Positions 48,408 through 58,062 of a stretch of DNA of 64,000 nucleotides are shown in pieces. The stretch covers positions 310,001 to 374,000 of the forward strand of contig UBZT01000003.1 in assembly GCA_900470155.1 (NCBI GenBank), read 5' to 3'. Position 1 is the first letter of the stretch, and each line of letters starts with the position of its first letter. A model generated the notes under the pieces. It was not told where the DNA came from and ran no database searches. It was given only the letters and a program-made list of their open reading frames with translations. A program made the translations under genes and the position numbers. Source of the DNA: Hyphomicrobiales bacterium (GTDB lineage Bacteria > Pseudomonadota > Alphaproteobacteria > Rhizobiales > Rhizobiaceae).

Positions 48408-49159
48408 CTGTCATGGCGCGTCTTGGTACGTCTCTTGGTCTGGCCCGTTCGCTCGTCGTCTACTATGCGCAGCCCTGGCGCAGGCTCGCCCTCAAGCGGT
48501 TCTACGGTAATTTGATCCGGCCAGGCGATCTTGTCTTTGATATCGGTGCTCATGTTGGAAGCCGCACCAAGACGCTGCTGTCACTTGGGGCACACGTGGT
48601 CGCTGTTGAACCACAACCTGCTTTCGCCGATTTTATCGAAAGCCGCTTCAAGGGGCGTCTTCGGGCCTTCGAGCGGGTTGCGGTTGGCAATGCGGAGGGT
48701 GAAATCGACCTGTTGATTTCAAGTCGGCATCCGACTGTGACCAGTATTTCACCGCGATTTGTCGAGACGGTAATGCACGCCCCCGGTTTTGCGCAGGTCG
48801 TGTGGGACCAGAAGGTAATCGTGCCGATGGTCACGCTTGACCAACTGATTGCCCGCCACGGTCTGCCGGTCTTTTGCAAGATCGACGTGGAAGGCGCCGA
48901 GGCGGAGATACTTGAGGGCTTGAACACGCCGATTGCGCTGATTGCGTTCGAATATCTCCCGGCGATGCCGTCGATCCTTTCTCAGTCCATCGATCGGCTG
49001 ATGACGCTCGGCAATTACCGTTTCAACCGGGTGATCGGCGAAAGCCATCGCTTTGTCGGTGACGCCTGGATAACCGGCGAGGAAATGCTGAAGGAGCTAG
49101 GCGATCTTCCAGCCGACACAACGTCCGGCGATATCTATGCCCGTCTGGTATCTCGATGA
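48404..49159 (+). CDS. FkbM-family methyltransferase
   Basis: 251-residue SAM-dependent methyltransferase: DLVFDIGAHVGSRTKTLLSLG (motif I), VVAVEPQPAFADFI (motif II) and FCKIDVEGAEAEILEGL, the FkbM signature. The ATG at 48404 overlaps the previous stop (ATGA). FkbM enzymes often O-methylate sugars or lipids of the envelope. A longer frame starting inside the upstream gene is rejected. Confidence 0.85.
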   Translation: MTVMARLGTSLGLARSLVVYYAQPWRRLALKRFYGNLIRPGDLVFDIGAHVGSRTKTLLSLGAHVVAVEPQPAFADFIESRFKGRLRAFERVAVGNAEGEIDLLISSRHPTVTSISPRFVETVMHAPGFAQVVWDQKVIVPMVTLDQLIARHGLPVFCKIDVEGAEAEILEGLNTPIALIAFEYLPAMPSILSQSIDRLMTLGNYRFNRVIGESHRFVGDAWITGEEMLKELGDLPADTTSGDIYARLVSR

Positions 49160-49188
49160 TCGACAGTGGCAGGGGTGGGGATGCGAGT

Positions 49189-50112
49189 CTATCTGTCCGA
49201 TCGGCCACGGGCACCACCGGTCAGCAGGAGCACGAGCAACCCGGGAGCCGCACCGGCAAGAGAGATTGCACCATAGAGCAGGCTGGCTGCCAGCCCATCG
49301 GCGGAGGTTGCCCCCAGAAGCGGCCAAAGCGCCATCGCGGCCGCTTCGCGTGTGCCCCAGCCCCCGAAGCCGGACGGGATCAACATGGCAAGCAGGGTGA
49401 GCGGAATGGCAGTCAGCGCGGCGGCCCAGGGCAGAGGCGCCCCGACGGCCTGCGATGCCAAAAGGAAGATCGCGACATAGCTGGCGAGAACGACAAGGCT
49501 GAGGCCTGTCTGCACCATCCAGGCACGGTCTTCGACAAAGGCACGGTTCAGTTCGGGGATCAGCGCTTCAAAGCGCGCGAAGATACCGGTGCGGATGGTG
49601 GCAATCAGGACACATACGACAATCACGGCCAGGATGAGCGTGACGGGCAGTATCGCAGGCACGCTGTCGAGTTCACGCGTACTGAGCAGCAGAGGCCAGC
49701 TTGCAAGCCCACAGGCTGCCAGGATGAAAAAGGCGGCCTGACCGGACAGGCGCTCGAAGACGACAGCCTTGGCCGGAAGCTTCCAGCCGCCTTGCTCCGT
49801 GGTCCGCATGCGCCATGCGCGGATCGCATCACCCGCCATGCCACCCGGCAGGCTCTGGTTCAAAAGACTGGCGACATAGTATTCGCCGATGGCATGGCGC
49901 AATTGTATCTTCTGGCCAAGACGACCGGCGGTGAAACGCCAACGCAGCGCCGAAAACATGATCTGCAATTGAACAAGGACCAGGCCAAGCACAAGATTGG
50001 ACACCGAGACATTGGAAAAGGCTCGGGCAAGGGCCGCCCTGTCGACCCACATCGCTATCATAGCAATCAGGGCGATGGTGACTATCGGGGCGGCAAGGCG
50101 AAACAGAAACAA
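49189..50112 (-). CDS. LPG-synthase transmembrane-type protein (UPF0104)
   Basis: 307-residue membrane protein with about eight helices, of the lysylphosphatidylglycerol-synthase membrane-domain family (AglD/MprF flippase-like). Typical text: YYVASLLNQSLPGGMAGDAIRAWRM and ERLSGQAAFFI. Proteins of this fold are thought to flip or condense lipid-linked substrates. It lies on the minus strand between FkbM and the sulfatase, so it forms a separate transcript with a divergent start to the sulfatase gene (74 bp). Confidence 0.78.
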   Translation of the reverse strand: MFLFRLAAPIVTIALIAMIAMWVDRAALARAFSNVSVSNLVLGLVLVQLQIMFSALRWRFTAGRLGQKIQLRHAIGEYYVASLLNQSLPGGMAGDAIRAWRMRTTEQGGWKLPAKAVVFERLSGQAAFFILAACGLASWPLLLSTRELDSVPAILPVTLILAVIVVCVLIATIRTGIFARFEALIPELNRAFVEDRAWMVQTGLSLVVLASYVAIFLLASQAVGAPLPWAAALTAIPLTLLAMLIPSGFGGWGTREAAAMALWPLLGATSADGLAASLLYGAISLAGAAPGLLVLLLTGGARGRSDR

Positions 50113-50186
50113 GCGGCTGGACTTTCTGATCAGGTCTTTGGTTCTTCTCTCAGCCTGTTACGAGCGGGCAATCGGATTGGACTGTC

Positions 50187-51812
50187 ATGAGCCGCAAAAT
50201 CCCTGATCGCAAGCCGGCATCGCGGCAATTCTGGTACGTTGGCGGGCTCTTGTTTGCAGCCACCGCCTGGTTCGCCTTCACTGTGCCGGATCATCCGGGT
50301 GCCTTCAGTTTCGACGCCTTCTTGACGTTACCGCTGGAGATGCCGCTTATCGGCTTGGCACTGTTGATCGCCCGCGGCAGATCGGCACGCATTCTTGCCG
50401 GATTGGTAACCTTTCTCGTCTTTGTCGTCTTGTTTCTCAAGCTTGCCGACATCGGCACGCAGGCCGCATTTCAGCGTCCCTTCAATCCGTATCTCGATGT
50501 CAGAATGTTGACGGATGGTTGGAACCTGCTCTCGGGTTCGATTGGCACAGGGGCAGCCCTTGCAGCTATCCTGGTGGTTCTTTCTGCTCTAATTTGCTCC
50601 GTTTTTCTGTTTCGGCGCGCCATCGCCTGGATGACGTCGGCCGAGGGCAGGGCGCGTCACATTCTGCTCATTGCATTTGCTTCCCCATTGCTCGTTGGTG
50701 CTTTCGGTTTCGCCCTGGGGCAATCCCGCATCGACGTCCGGATGCCGGGTTATCTCGTCGAGCGTTTGGCATTGGTTGCGCATTCGGTAGAGGATCTGAA
50801 GGCCTTCGAGACCGAATTGACCCAGACAGATGAGCCGGCTTCAAGCCGGTCTTTGTTTTCGGCCATCACTGGCCAGGATGTCGTGCTGATCTTCGTTGAG
50901 TCCTATGGTCGCAGCGCGATCGAGGATCCGCGCTACACGCCGGTAACGGCGCCTCGTCTGGAGGCCATTGAGACACAATTGGCATCAGCAGGCCTTGCCT
51001 CCGCCAGCGCCTGGGTCGGCTCTCCGACAGTCGGAGGCTTGAGCTGGCTTGCCCACGGAACGCTGTTGTCGGGTCTCTGGGTCGACAGCCAAGCGCGTTA
51101 CGACCGCTTGATACGCAGTGAAAAACCAAGCCTGAACAGATTGTTCGCGCAGGCCGGCTGGAAGAGCGTGGCTGTGATGCCGGCCATCACCACGGCCTGG
51201 CCTGAGGCCGCCTATTTTGGCTATGACCAGATACTGGCGGCCGCCGATCTGGGTTATCGGGGACAGCCGTTCAACTGGGTGACGATGCCTGACCAGTATA
51301 CGCTTTCGGCCTTCGAGCAGCTGGTGCGCGATCGTCCGGTCAATGAACGCGAGCCAGTCATGGCCGAAATCGCGCTGATTTCCAGCCATGCGCCTTGGAC
51401 GCCGGTGGCAAGCCTTGTGGAGTGGCCGTCGGTTGGAGATGGATCGATCTTCGATGCGCAGGCCTCAAGCGGAGAGCCTCCTTCGGTTGTCTGGGCAGAT
51501 CCGGAGAGCGTGCGCCGACACTACATCCAGACCATAGACTATTCACTGGAGACATTGGGAAGCTACATGGCTCGCTTCGGCAAGCAGACGATCTTCGTCA
51601 TTCTCGGCGATCACCAGCCAGCGTCGATCGTGACCGGTGCGGATGCGCCTCGCAGTGTACCCATGCATATCGTCAGCGCGGATCGCGGCCTGATCGATCG
51701 GTTCCAGGCGGCGGGGTTCGTCGCCGGCATGACACCGAAACCTGCCACCCGCGAATGGCCGATGGACGAGATGCGTGGAGTGCTGATGTATCTGTTCACG
51801 ATGGTTCGTTGA
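50187..51812 (+). CDS. LTA-synthase-like membrane sulfatase/phosphoglycerol transferase
   Basis: 541 residues with about five N-terminal membrane helices (1-200) and a periplasmic alkaline-phosphatase-fold domain from about 225 on. The domain starts VVLIFVESYGRSAIE and has SPTVGGLSWLAHGTLL and TIFVILGDHQPASI, the metal-binding region. In LTA synthases a threonine is the nucleophile, within the kind of segment seen at VGGLSWLA; the exact residue is not assigned. Role: transfer of phosphoglycerol or another headgroup to an envelope glycan or lipid, or sulfatase activity. The 3' end overlaps the convergent araC gene by 17 bp. Confidence 0.78.
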   Translation: MSRKIPDRKPASRQFWYVGGLLFAATAWFAFTVPDHPGAFSFDAFLTLPLEMPLIGLALLIARGRSARILAGLVTFLVFVVLFLKLADIGTQAAFQRPFNPYLDVRMLTDGWNLLSGSIGTGAALAAILVVLSALICSVFLFRRAIAWMTSAEGRARHILLIAFASPLLVGAFGFALGQSRIDVRMPGYLVERLALVAHSVEDLKAFETELTQTDEPASSRSLFSAITGQDVVLIFVESYGRSAIEDPRYTPVTAPRLEAIETQLASAGLASASAWVGSPTVGGLSWLAHGTLLSGLWVDSQARYDRLIRSEKPSLNRLFAQAGWKSVAVMPAITTAWPEAAYFGYDQILAAADLGYRGQPFNWVTMPDQYTLSAFEQLVRDRPVNEREPVMAEIALISSHAPWTPVASLVEWPSVGDGSIFDAQASSGEPPSVVWADPESVRRHYIQTIDYSLETLGSYMARFGKQTIFVILGDHQPASIVTGADAPRSVPMHIVSADRGLIDRFQAAGFVAGMTPKPATREWPMDEMRGVLMYLFTMVR

Positions 51813-52737
51813 CGGGATCATTGCTGTCGCGCTCACCGAGGCGCTGTTGTTCGCGCATCTTCCAGACACGGGGCGTTGAACCCGTCTGGCGCGTGAAGAA
51901 ACGGGAAAAATAGGCAGGATCGGCAAAGCCAAGGCGAAAGGCGACCTCCTGAATGCTGCCGGGGCTAAAAAGCAACTCGCGCTGGGCCTCCTCCAGCAGG
52001 CGACGCAGCACTAGGTTCTGTGTGCTGACGCCGGCCTTGAGCTTGACCACACGGTTGAGATGGGTTGGCGAAATGCCGAGGGCCTTGGCATAGAAGCTAG
52101 CAGGACGATGGTTTCGGACCTCGCGGTGCATCATTGCCGTCAGCACCTCCATGCGTCGGTCATTCTCATCCGTGGCATCGGCATTGCCGATATCCTGTCC
52201 GGCCAGACGCGCAGTCAATGTCAGGGCAGTGGCCAAAAAGGCTTCCATCAATACCGCACGGCCACTGCGGCGCTCCTGCCACTCTTCGTAAAGTCGATCG
52301 AGGCTCTCCCGGATCAGACTCGACGAGGCATGCCCTTCATCAAGCCGCGTGATGCGGGCGCGCGAAAGAAAGTGACCCAGTTGACTGGGCTCGCCGGGAC
52401 GAACCGGCAAACGCGAGGCAAGCAAAGTGAAAACATAGCCGTTTATGTCGGGTGAGAAGCGAAACCCATGATTGGCGGCTGGCGGAACGGTCAGGACCGA
52501 ACAGGGTTCGAAACGCACAATCTCATCACCAAATATGGCATCGCCGGAGCCTTCCGTCACCAGCAGGATCTGAAGGAAATGGTCGTGGCGATGCAGGCCG
52601 ATTTCCCAATGGTATTGGCTGCTTCGCGCCGGGATCGTTTCGCAGTGGACCCAAAAGCGCGCCGAGGCGGGCTCGTCTTCGCCATAGAGCTCATAGGTCG
52701 GAATGATTCTGTCAGCAGGAGTTTTGCGGTTCGTCAT
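51796..52737 (-). CDS. pobR: AraC-family regulator, probable PobR
   Basis: 313-residue regulator: N-terminal cupin-like sensor (about 40-130, WEIGLHRHDHFLQILLVTEG) and C-terminal double helix-turn-helix (ALGISPTHLNRVVKLKAG, then QEVAFRLGFADPAYFSRFF). It is divergent from pobA with 104 bp between, the usual arrangement for the AraC-type PobR that activates pobA in response to 4-hydroxybenzoate. The ATG at 52737 is preferred over an upstream TTG at 52752. Confidence 0.88.
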   Translation of the reverse strand: MTNRKTPADRIIPTYELYGEDEPASARFWVHCETIPARSSQYHWEIGLHRHDHFLQILLVTEGSGDAIFGDEIVRFEPCSVLTVPPAANHGFRFSPDINGYVFTLLASRLPVRPGEPSQLGHFLSRARITRLDEGHASSSLIRESLDRLYEEWQERRSGRAVLMEAFLATALTLTARLAGQDIGNADATDENDRRMEVLTAMMHREVRNHRPASFYAKALGISPTHLNRVVKLKAGVSTQNLVLRRLLEEAQRELLFSPGSIQEVAFRLGFADPAYFSRFFTRQTGSTPRVWKMREQQRLGERDSNDPVNEPS

Positions 52738-52811
52738 GTTCGAAATGTGCAATAAAACACGTCCTTAGTCCATTGTTGTGGCGCCGATCTACGGCCAAAG
52801 TTTGCGTATAG

Positions 52812-54014
<1,203 letters not shown>

Positions 54015-54041
54015 TGGTCGGGCAGTATTGCCGTCGTCAAA

Positions 54042-54060
54042 TAGTATGTTAAGCTTACTA
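54042..54060. promoter_or_regulatory. MarR-type operator candidate ahead of the aldehyde dehydrogenase gene
   Basis: TAGTATGTTAAGCTTACTA, a near-symmetric 19-bp element with TAGTA/TACTA ends, about 190 bp before the start at 54250. It matches the element at 56371-56389 in 15 of 19 positions. The remainder of the 235-bp gap before the gene shows no coding sequence. Confidence 0.65.
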
Positions 54061-54249
54061 AAGCGACGGCGCATCCTAAACAGGGACACGCTGCCAGATC
54101 CGGGTGGTCTCGCACGATAAGTGCCCCGTGAGGGCCCTTGCAAGATCGATTGGACGCATTGGGAGATGCGGCGGTGTTTGGCGCGCAGCAACAGGGTGTT
54201 GCCTGTGCAAGCTGGCGGATAGATCAATACGACAAAGGAGGAGACATTC

Positions 54250-55701
54250 ATGAATATGCATATTTCACTGCTGATCAATGGCGCAGAGCAGGCCGCCGAA
54301 GGTGGCCGGACCTTTGACCGGATCAATCCCTTTACCCAGACGGTTGCAACGACAGCGTCTGCTGCGAGCCTGAAGGACGTGAAGGCAGCGGTTGATGCCG
54401 CTTCGGCGGCGTTTCCGGCATGGTCGAAGACAGGTCCGGGCGAGCGGCGCAAGATCCTGCTCAAGGCCGCTGATATTATGGAGGCCAAGGCCGGCGAGTT
54501 CAGCGAACTGGTGATTTCCGAAACGGGCGCCACCGGTCACTGGGGCGGCTTCAATGTCATGGTGGCGGCCAGCATGCTGCGCGAAGCAGCTTCGATGACC
54601 ACCCAGATTTCCGGCGAGGTCATTCCGTCGAACAAGCCGGGTTCGCTGTCGATGGGCATGCGCCAGGCGGTTGGCGTCTGCCTTGGCATTGCACCCTGGA
54701 ATGCGCCGATCATTCTCGGCACCCGTGCTGTCGCCATGCCGATCGCCTGCGGCAATACCGTCATCCTCAAGGCATCCGAACAATGCCCGGGAACGCATCG
54801 TCTGATTGCCCAGTGCCTTGTCGAGGCCGGTTTGCCGACGGGTGTCGTCAACGTCATAACCAACGCTCCGGAAGATGCAGCCAGCATCGTCGAGGCGCTG
54901 ATCACCAATCCGGCTGTCAAGCGGGTCAATTTCACCGGCTCCACGAAGGTCGGCAAGATCATCGGCGAACTTTGCGGTCGCCATCTGAAACCTGCTTTGC
55001 TGGAGCTCGGCGGCAAGGCGCCACTCGTCATTCTGGATGACGCAGACATCGATGCTGCGGTCAATGCGGCTGCGTTCGGTGCCTTCGCCAATATGGGCCA
55101 GATCTGCATGTCGACCGAGCGCATCATCGTCGACGCCAAGATTGCCGATGAATTTGTCGAAAAGCTTGCCGCAAAAGCCTCGAAACTGCCGGCTGGCGAT
55201 CCGCGCGGCCATGTGGTGCTCGGCTCCCTGATCAGCTTGGACTCTGCCAGGAAGATGGAGGAACTGATCAGCGATGCCGTGTCCAAGGGCGCAAAGCTGG
55301 TGGCCGGTGGCAAGCGTGACGGCAGTGTGGTGGAAGCAACGCTGCTCGATCATGTGACCTCGGATATGCGCATGTATTCGGAAGAGAGCTTTGGTCCGGT
55401 GAAGCCGATCATTCGCGTCGACGGCGAGGACGAAGCGATCCGCATTGCCAATGACACCGAATACGGGCTGTCCGCGGCCGTCTTCAGTCGCGATATCCAG
55501 CGGGCACTTTCGGTTGCCGGACGCATTGAATCCGGCATCTGCCATATCAATGGACCGACGGTCTTTGATGAACCTCAGATGCCGTTCGGTGGTGTCAAGG
55601 GCAGCGGCTATGGCCGTTTCGGCGGCAAGGCGGCGATCGCAGAGTTTACCGAACTGCGCTGGATCACCATCGAGGATCCGAACCAGCATTATCCTTTTTG
55701 A
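54250..55701 (+). CDS. Vanillin/4-hydroxybenzaldehyde-type aldehyde dehydrogenase
   Basis: 483-residue NAD(P)-dependent aldehyde dehydrogenase: IAPWNAPIILGTRAVAMP, NFTGSTKVGKIIGE, catalytic Glu in LLELGGKAPL (about 252) and catalytic Cys in NMGQICMSTERI (about 286). The salicylaldehyde/vanillin dehydrogenase subgroup is suggested by context: the CoA ligase and hydratase/lyase that follow release vanillin or 4-hydroxybenzaldehyde, which this enzyme would oxidise to vanillate or 4-hydroxybenzoate, the PobA substrate. AAAGGAGGAGA precedes the ATG. It is less likely to be the 2-oxoglutarate semialdehyde dehydrogenase missing from the galacturonate cluster. Confidence 0.86.
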   Translation: MNMHISLLINGAEQAAEGGRTFDRINPFTQTVATTASAASLKDVKAAVDAASAAFPAWSKTGPGERRKILLKAADIMEAKAGEFSELVISETGATGHWGGFNVMVAASMLREAASMTTQISGEVIPSNKPGSLSMGMRQAVGVCLGIAPWNAPIILGTRAVAMPIACGNTVILKASEQCPGTHRLIAQCLVEAGLPTGVVNVITNAPEDAASIVEALITNPAVKRVNFTGSTKVGKIIGELCGRHLKPALLELGGKAPLVILDDADIDAAVNAAAFGAFANMGQICMSTERIIVDAKIADEFVEKLAAKASKLPAGDPRGHVVLGSLISLDSARKMEELISDAVSKGAKLVAGGKRDGSVVEATLLDHVTSDMRMYSEESFGPVKPIIRVDGEDEAIRIANDTEYGLSAAVFSRDIQRALSVAGRIESGICHINGPTVFDEPQMPFGGVKGSGYGRFGGKAAIAEFTELRWITIEDPNQHYPF

Positions 55702-55721
55702 GGATAGGGCTCCGATACAGG

Positions 55722-55746
55722 CGGCCGCCCGAAAGGCGGCCGTTTT
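55722..55746 (+). terminator. Intrinsic terminator after the aldehyde dehydrogenase gene
   Basis: CGGCCGCC-CGAAA-GGCGGCCG, an 8-bp perfect stem followed by TTTT, 20 bp after the stop and before the convergent marR gene. Confidence 0.88.
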
Positions 55747-55761
55747 GCATGGCAGGCATTG

Positions 55762-56274
55762 TTATTCGACGTCGCCGCGGCCAGGGATGATATCGGCATA
55801 GATGCGCTTCAGTGCCTCGACAAAAACCTGAAGTTCTTCCGGGGAAAAACGTCCGGTAAAGCGCAGTTCGTGCTGCTCCTGGATCGCACGGGCCTGGCGG
55901 ATGAGCACTTGGCCGTCTGCGGTCATCAACAACTCCTGGCGTCGCCTGTCGACGGCTGATGGCTTGCGTTCGATCAGTTTGCGTGCCTCTAGCCGGTTGA
56001 CCAATGCCATCATCGTGGCGCGATCCATACTCAGATGGTTGGCAATATCGATCTGGCTGACGCGGGGATTGGCGGCAATCAGTTCCAGGACGGCGAACTG
56101 TTTCTGCGTCAGACCGATATCGCACATGGCGGCGCTATAGTCCTGGTAGATTGCAACATTGGCCATGCGAAGATGAAAGCCGAGGATATCGTCAAGCCGC
56201 CCCGTGCGCAGGCCGAGGCCTGTCTCAGGAGCTTCATCGTCATTATCCGGTTTGAGATCGCCTGCTCGCGTCAT
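55762..56274 (-). CDS. MarR-family regulator of hydroxycinnamate genes
   Basis: 170-residue winged-helix regulator: LTQKQFAVLELIAANPRVSQ, ANHLSMDRATMMALVNRLEA (recognition helix region) and the wing RKPSAVDRRRQELLMTADG. It is divergent from the CoA ligase gene. Proteins of this kind (FerR/FerC/HcaR type) repress hydroxycinnamate genes and respond to the CoA thioester. The ATG at 56274 is used; the longer frame has no ribosome site. The related palindromes at 54042 and 56371 are its likely operators. Confidence 0.87.
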   Translation of the reverse strand: MTRAGDLKPDNDDEAPETGLGLRTGRLDDILGFHLRMANVAIYQDYSAAMCDIGLTQKQFAVLELIAANPRVSQIDIANHLSMDRATMMALVNRLEARKLIERKPSAVDRRRQELLMTADGQVLIRQARAIQEQHELRFTGRFSPEELQVFVEALKRIYADIIPGRGDVE

Positions 56275-56370
56275 GGCCTGTCTTTCGCTTGTGCGCCATC
56301 TTGTTTGCGCCTTGCTGATGACAATGGACATTAGCAGCCAAAAATCTACTTGTCTGTCCCTGCTTTTATA

Positions 56371-56389
56371 TAGTATGTGTAACTTACAA
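56371..56389. promoter_or_regulatory. MarR-type operator candidate in the marR-ligase control region
   Basis: TAGTATGTGTAACTTACAA, similar to the element at 54042 (15 of 19 positions). It lies 35 bp before the CoA ligase start and about 96 bp before marR, so one site could control both directions. Confidence 0.65.
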
Positions 56390-56424
56390 AATTGCCAGGG
56401 AGAGGCAATGTGGAGGAGAAACAT

Positions 56425-58005
56425 ATGCAACAGCGCGTCCTGACCGCGACAATGCATCCCGGCGCCGTCGGTCTCGAGACGGATGACCCTTTGATCTACC
56501 GGGCCAAAATTGGCCCTAATCGGTCAGCCGTCTTCGAAGTCGCGACGGGGCGGAGCTTGACCTATGCCGAACTCGACGATCACGTTGCTCGGATCGCCAC
56601 GGTCCTGGCGCACGAGATCGCATCAGGCATCGGGTCCCGTATCGGGTCTGGCGAAGCCTTCGCGCGTATTGCCTATCTCGGCCGTAACTCGATTGCCCAG
56701 ATCGCCGTCTGCCTTGCCTGCCAAAGGGCCGGCTATGTCTTTGTGCCGCTCAACTGGCGGCTCGGCGCGATGGAGCTTGCTCCGATCATCGATGACTGCA
56801 AGCCGGCGCTTCTCTTGCATGACACGGAATTTGCCGACGTGCTCGGCCTGATCCGCGATCTTGCGCCAAGGCAGTTGTCGGTTGACGGCGAGGGCGGTCT
56901 TTTGTCCATGACTGGCGCCGTGTCGCGTGCCGAACCGGCATCTGTCGAAGGGGATGCGCCGTGCATCATGCTTTACACATCCGGGACGACCGGCGTGCCA
57001 AAGGGCGTGATCATCACAAGGCGGAATGCCTTTGCCGCCGCGATCAACTTTGCCCTGGTTGGCGCGGTAACGGCAGCGTCGGTATCCCTCTGTGATCTGC
57101 CGTTTTTCCACACGATCGGCCTTGTCGCCATTGGCCGGACCACCTTGCTGATGGGCGGCCGTCTTGTCATCTCAGACAGGTTCCTGACTGAACGTACATT
57201 GACGACGCTCGGTGATCCTGCGCTGGGCGTGACGCATTATTTCGCAGTGCCCCAGATGGCCGCTGCCTTGCGATCGGCCGAAAGCTGGGATCCTTCAGCG
57301 CTAAAGGCCTTGCAGGCGATCTTCATCGGCGGAGCACCCTTGTCGCCCGGCCTGATCAGAACTTTTCTCGATGACGGCATTCCACTGGTCAACGGCTACG
57401 GCATGAGCGAGGCGGGTACGGCAATCCATATGCCGCTCGACCGTGACATGGTGGCAGCCTATCCCGGCAGTGTCGGTTTCCCGGCGCCTTTGATCGAGGT
57501 TCGGCTGGTCGGCGACGACGGCGTGGACGTGGCAGATGGCGAGGTCGGAGAGATCTGGCTGCGTGGTCCGTCGGTCACGCCCGGTTACTGGAACAAGCCC
57601 GAGGAGACGGCCAAGGCCTTTGTCGGCGACTGGTATCGATCCGGTGATCTTGGCAGGTGCGATCCTGGTGGCGTGATCCACGTGCCCGACCGGCTGAAGG
57701 ACATGTATATTTCCGGCGGCGAAAACGTCTTTCCGGCCGAGGTCGAGGCTGTGATCGGCGCCCATCCGAAAGTGCGCGACGTCGCCGTCATCGGTGTCGA
57801 CGATCCTCGATGGGGCGAGTGCGGGCTCGCCTTCGTCGTGGCTGCGGAGGCTGGTGCTACAGCAGAAGAGATCCTCGTCCACTGCGCCGAGCGGCTCGCC
57901 CCCTACAAGCGACCCACACGCATTGTTTTCATCGACACGATTCCACGAACGGCATCCGGTAAGGCGCAGAAACACATTCTGCGCCAGAGCCACTTTCCAT
58001 CCTGA
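56425..58005 (+). CDS. fcs: Feruloyl-CoA/hydroxycinnamoyl-CoA synthetase
   Basis: 526-residue acyl-adenylate-forming ligase: ATP-binding LYTSGTTGVPKGVIIT, VNGYGMSEAGTAIH, WYRSGDLGR, and the C-terminal lysine region RTASGKAQKHILR. It activates ferulate, p-coumarate or caffeate to the CoA ester for the lyase encoded next (57 bp downstream). The ATG at 56425 has GGAGGAG upstream. The substrate is assigned from the operon rather than from ligase sequence alone. Confidence 0.86.
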   Translation: MQQRVLTATMHPGAVGLETDDPLIYRAKIGPNRSAVFEVATGRSLTYAELDDHVARIATVLAHEIASGIGSRIGSGEAFARIAYLGRNSIAQIAVCLACQRAGYVFVPLNWRLGAMELAPIIDDCKPALLLHDTEFADVLGLIRDLAPRQLSVDGEGGLLSMTGAVSRAEPASVEGDAPCIMLYTSGTTGVPKGVIITRRNAFAAAINFALVGAVTAASVSLCDLPFFHTIGLVAIGRTTLLMGGRLVISDRFLTERTLTTLGDPALGVTHYFAVPQMAAALRSAESWDPSALKALQAIFIGGAPLSPGLIRTFLDDGIPLVNGYGMSEAGTAIHMPLDRDMVAAYPGSVGFPAPLIEVRLVGDDGVDVADGEVGEIWLRGPSVTPGYWNKPEETAKAFVGDWYRSGDLGRCDPGGVIHVPDRLKDMYISGGENVFPAEVEAVIGAHPKVRDVAVIGVDDPRWGECGLAFVVAAEAGATAEEILVHCAERLAPYKRPTRIVFIDTIPRTASGKAQKHILRQSHFPS

Positions 58006-58062
58006 ACATCGAGCCCAGGTCAGAACGGACCGGACAACAACAGAATTTCAAGGGAGCACATC

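Noticed and set aside
54265..55689. Minus-strand open frame of 474 codons opposite the aldehyde dehydrogenase
   Set aside because: The plus strand encodes an intact ALDH with both catalytic residues. The antisense frame has no start signal or family pattern.
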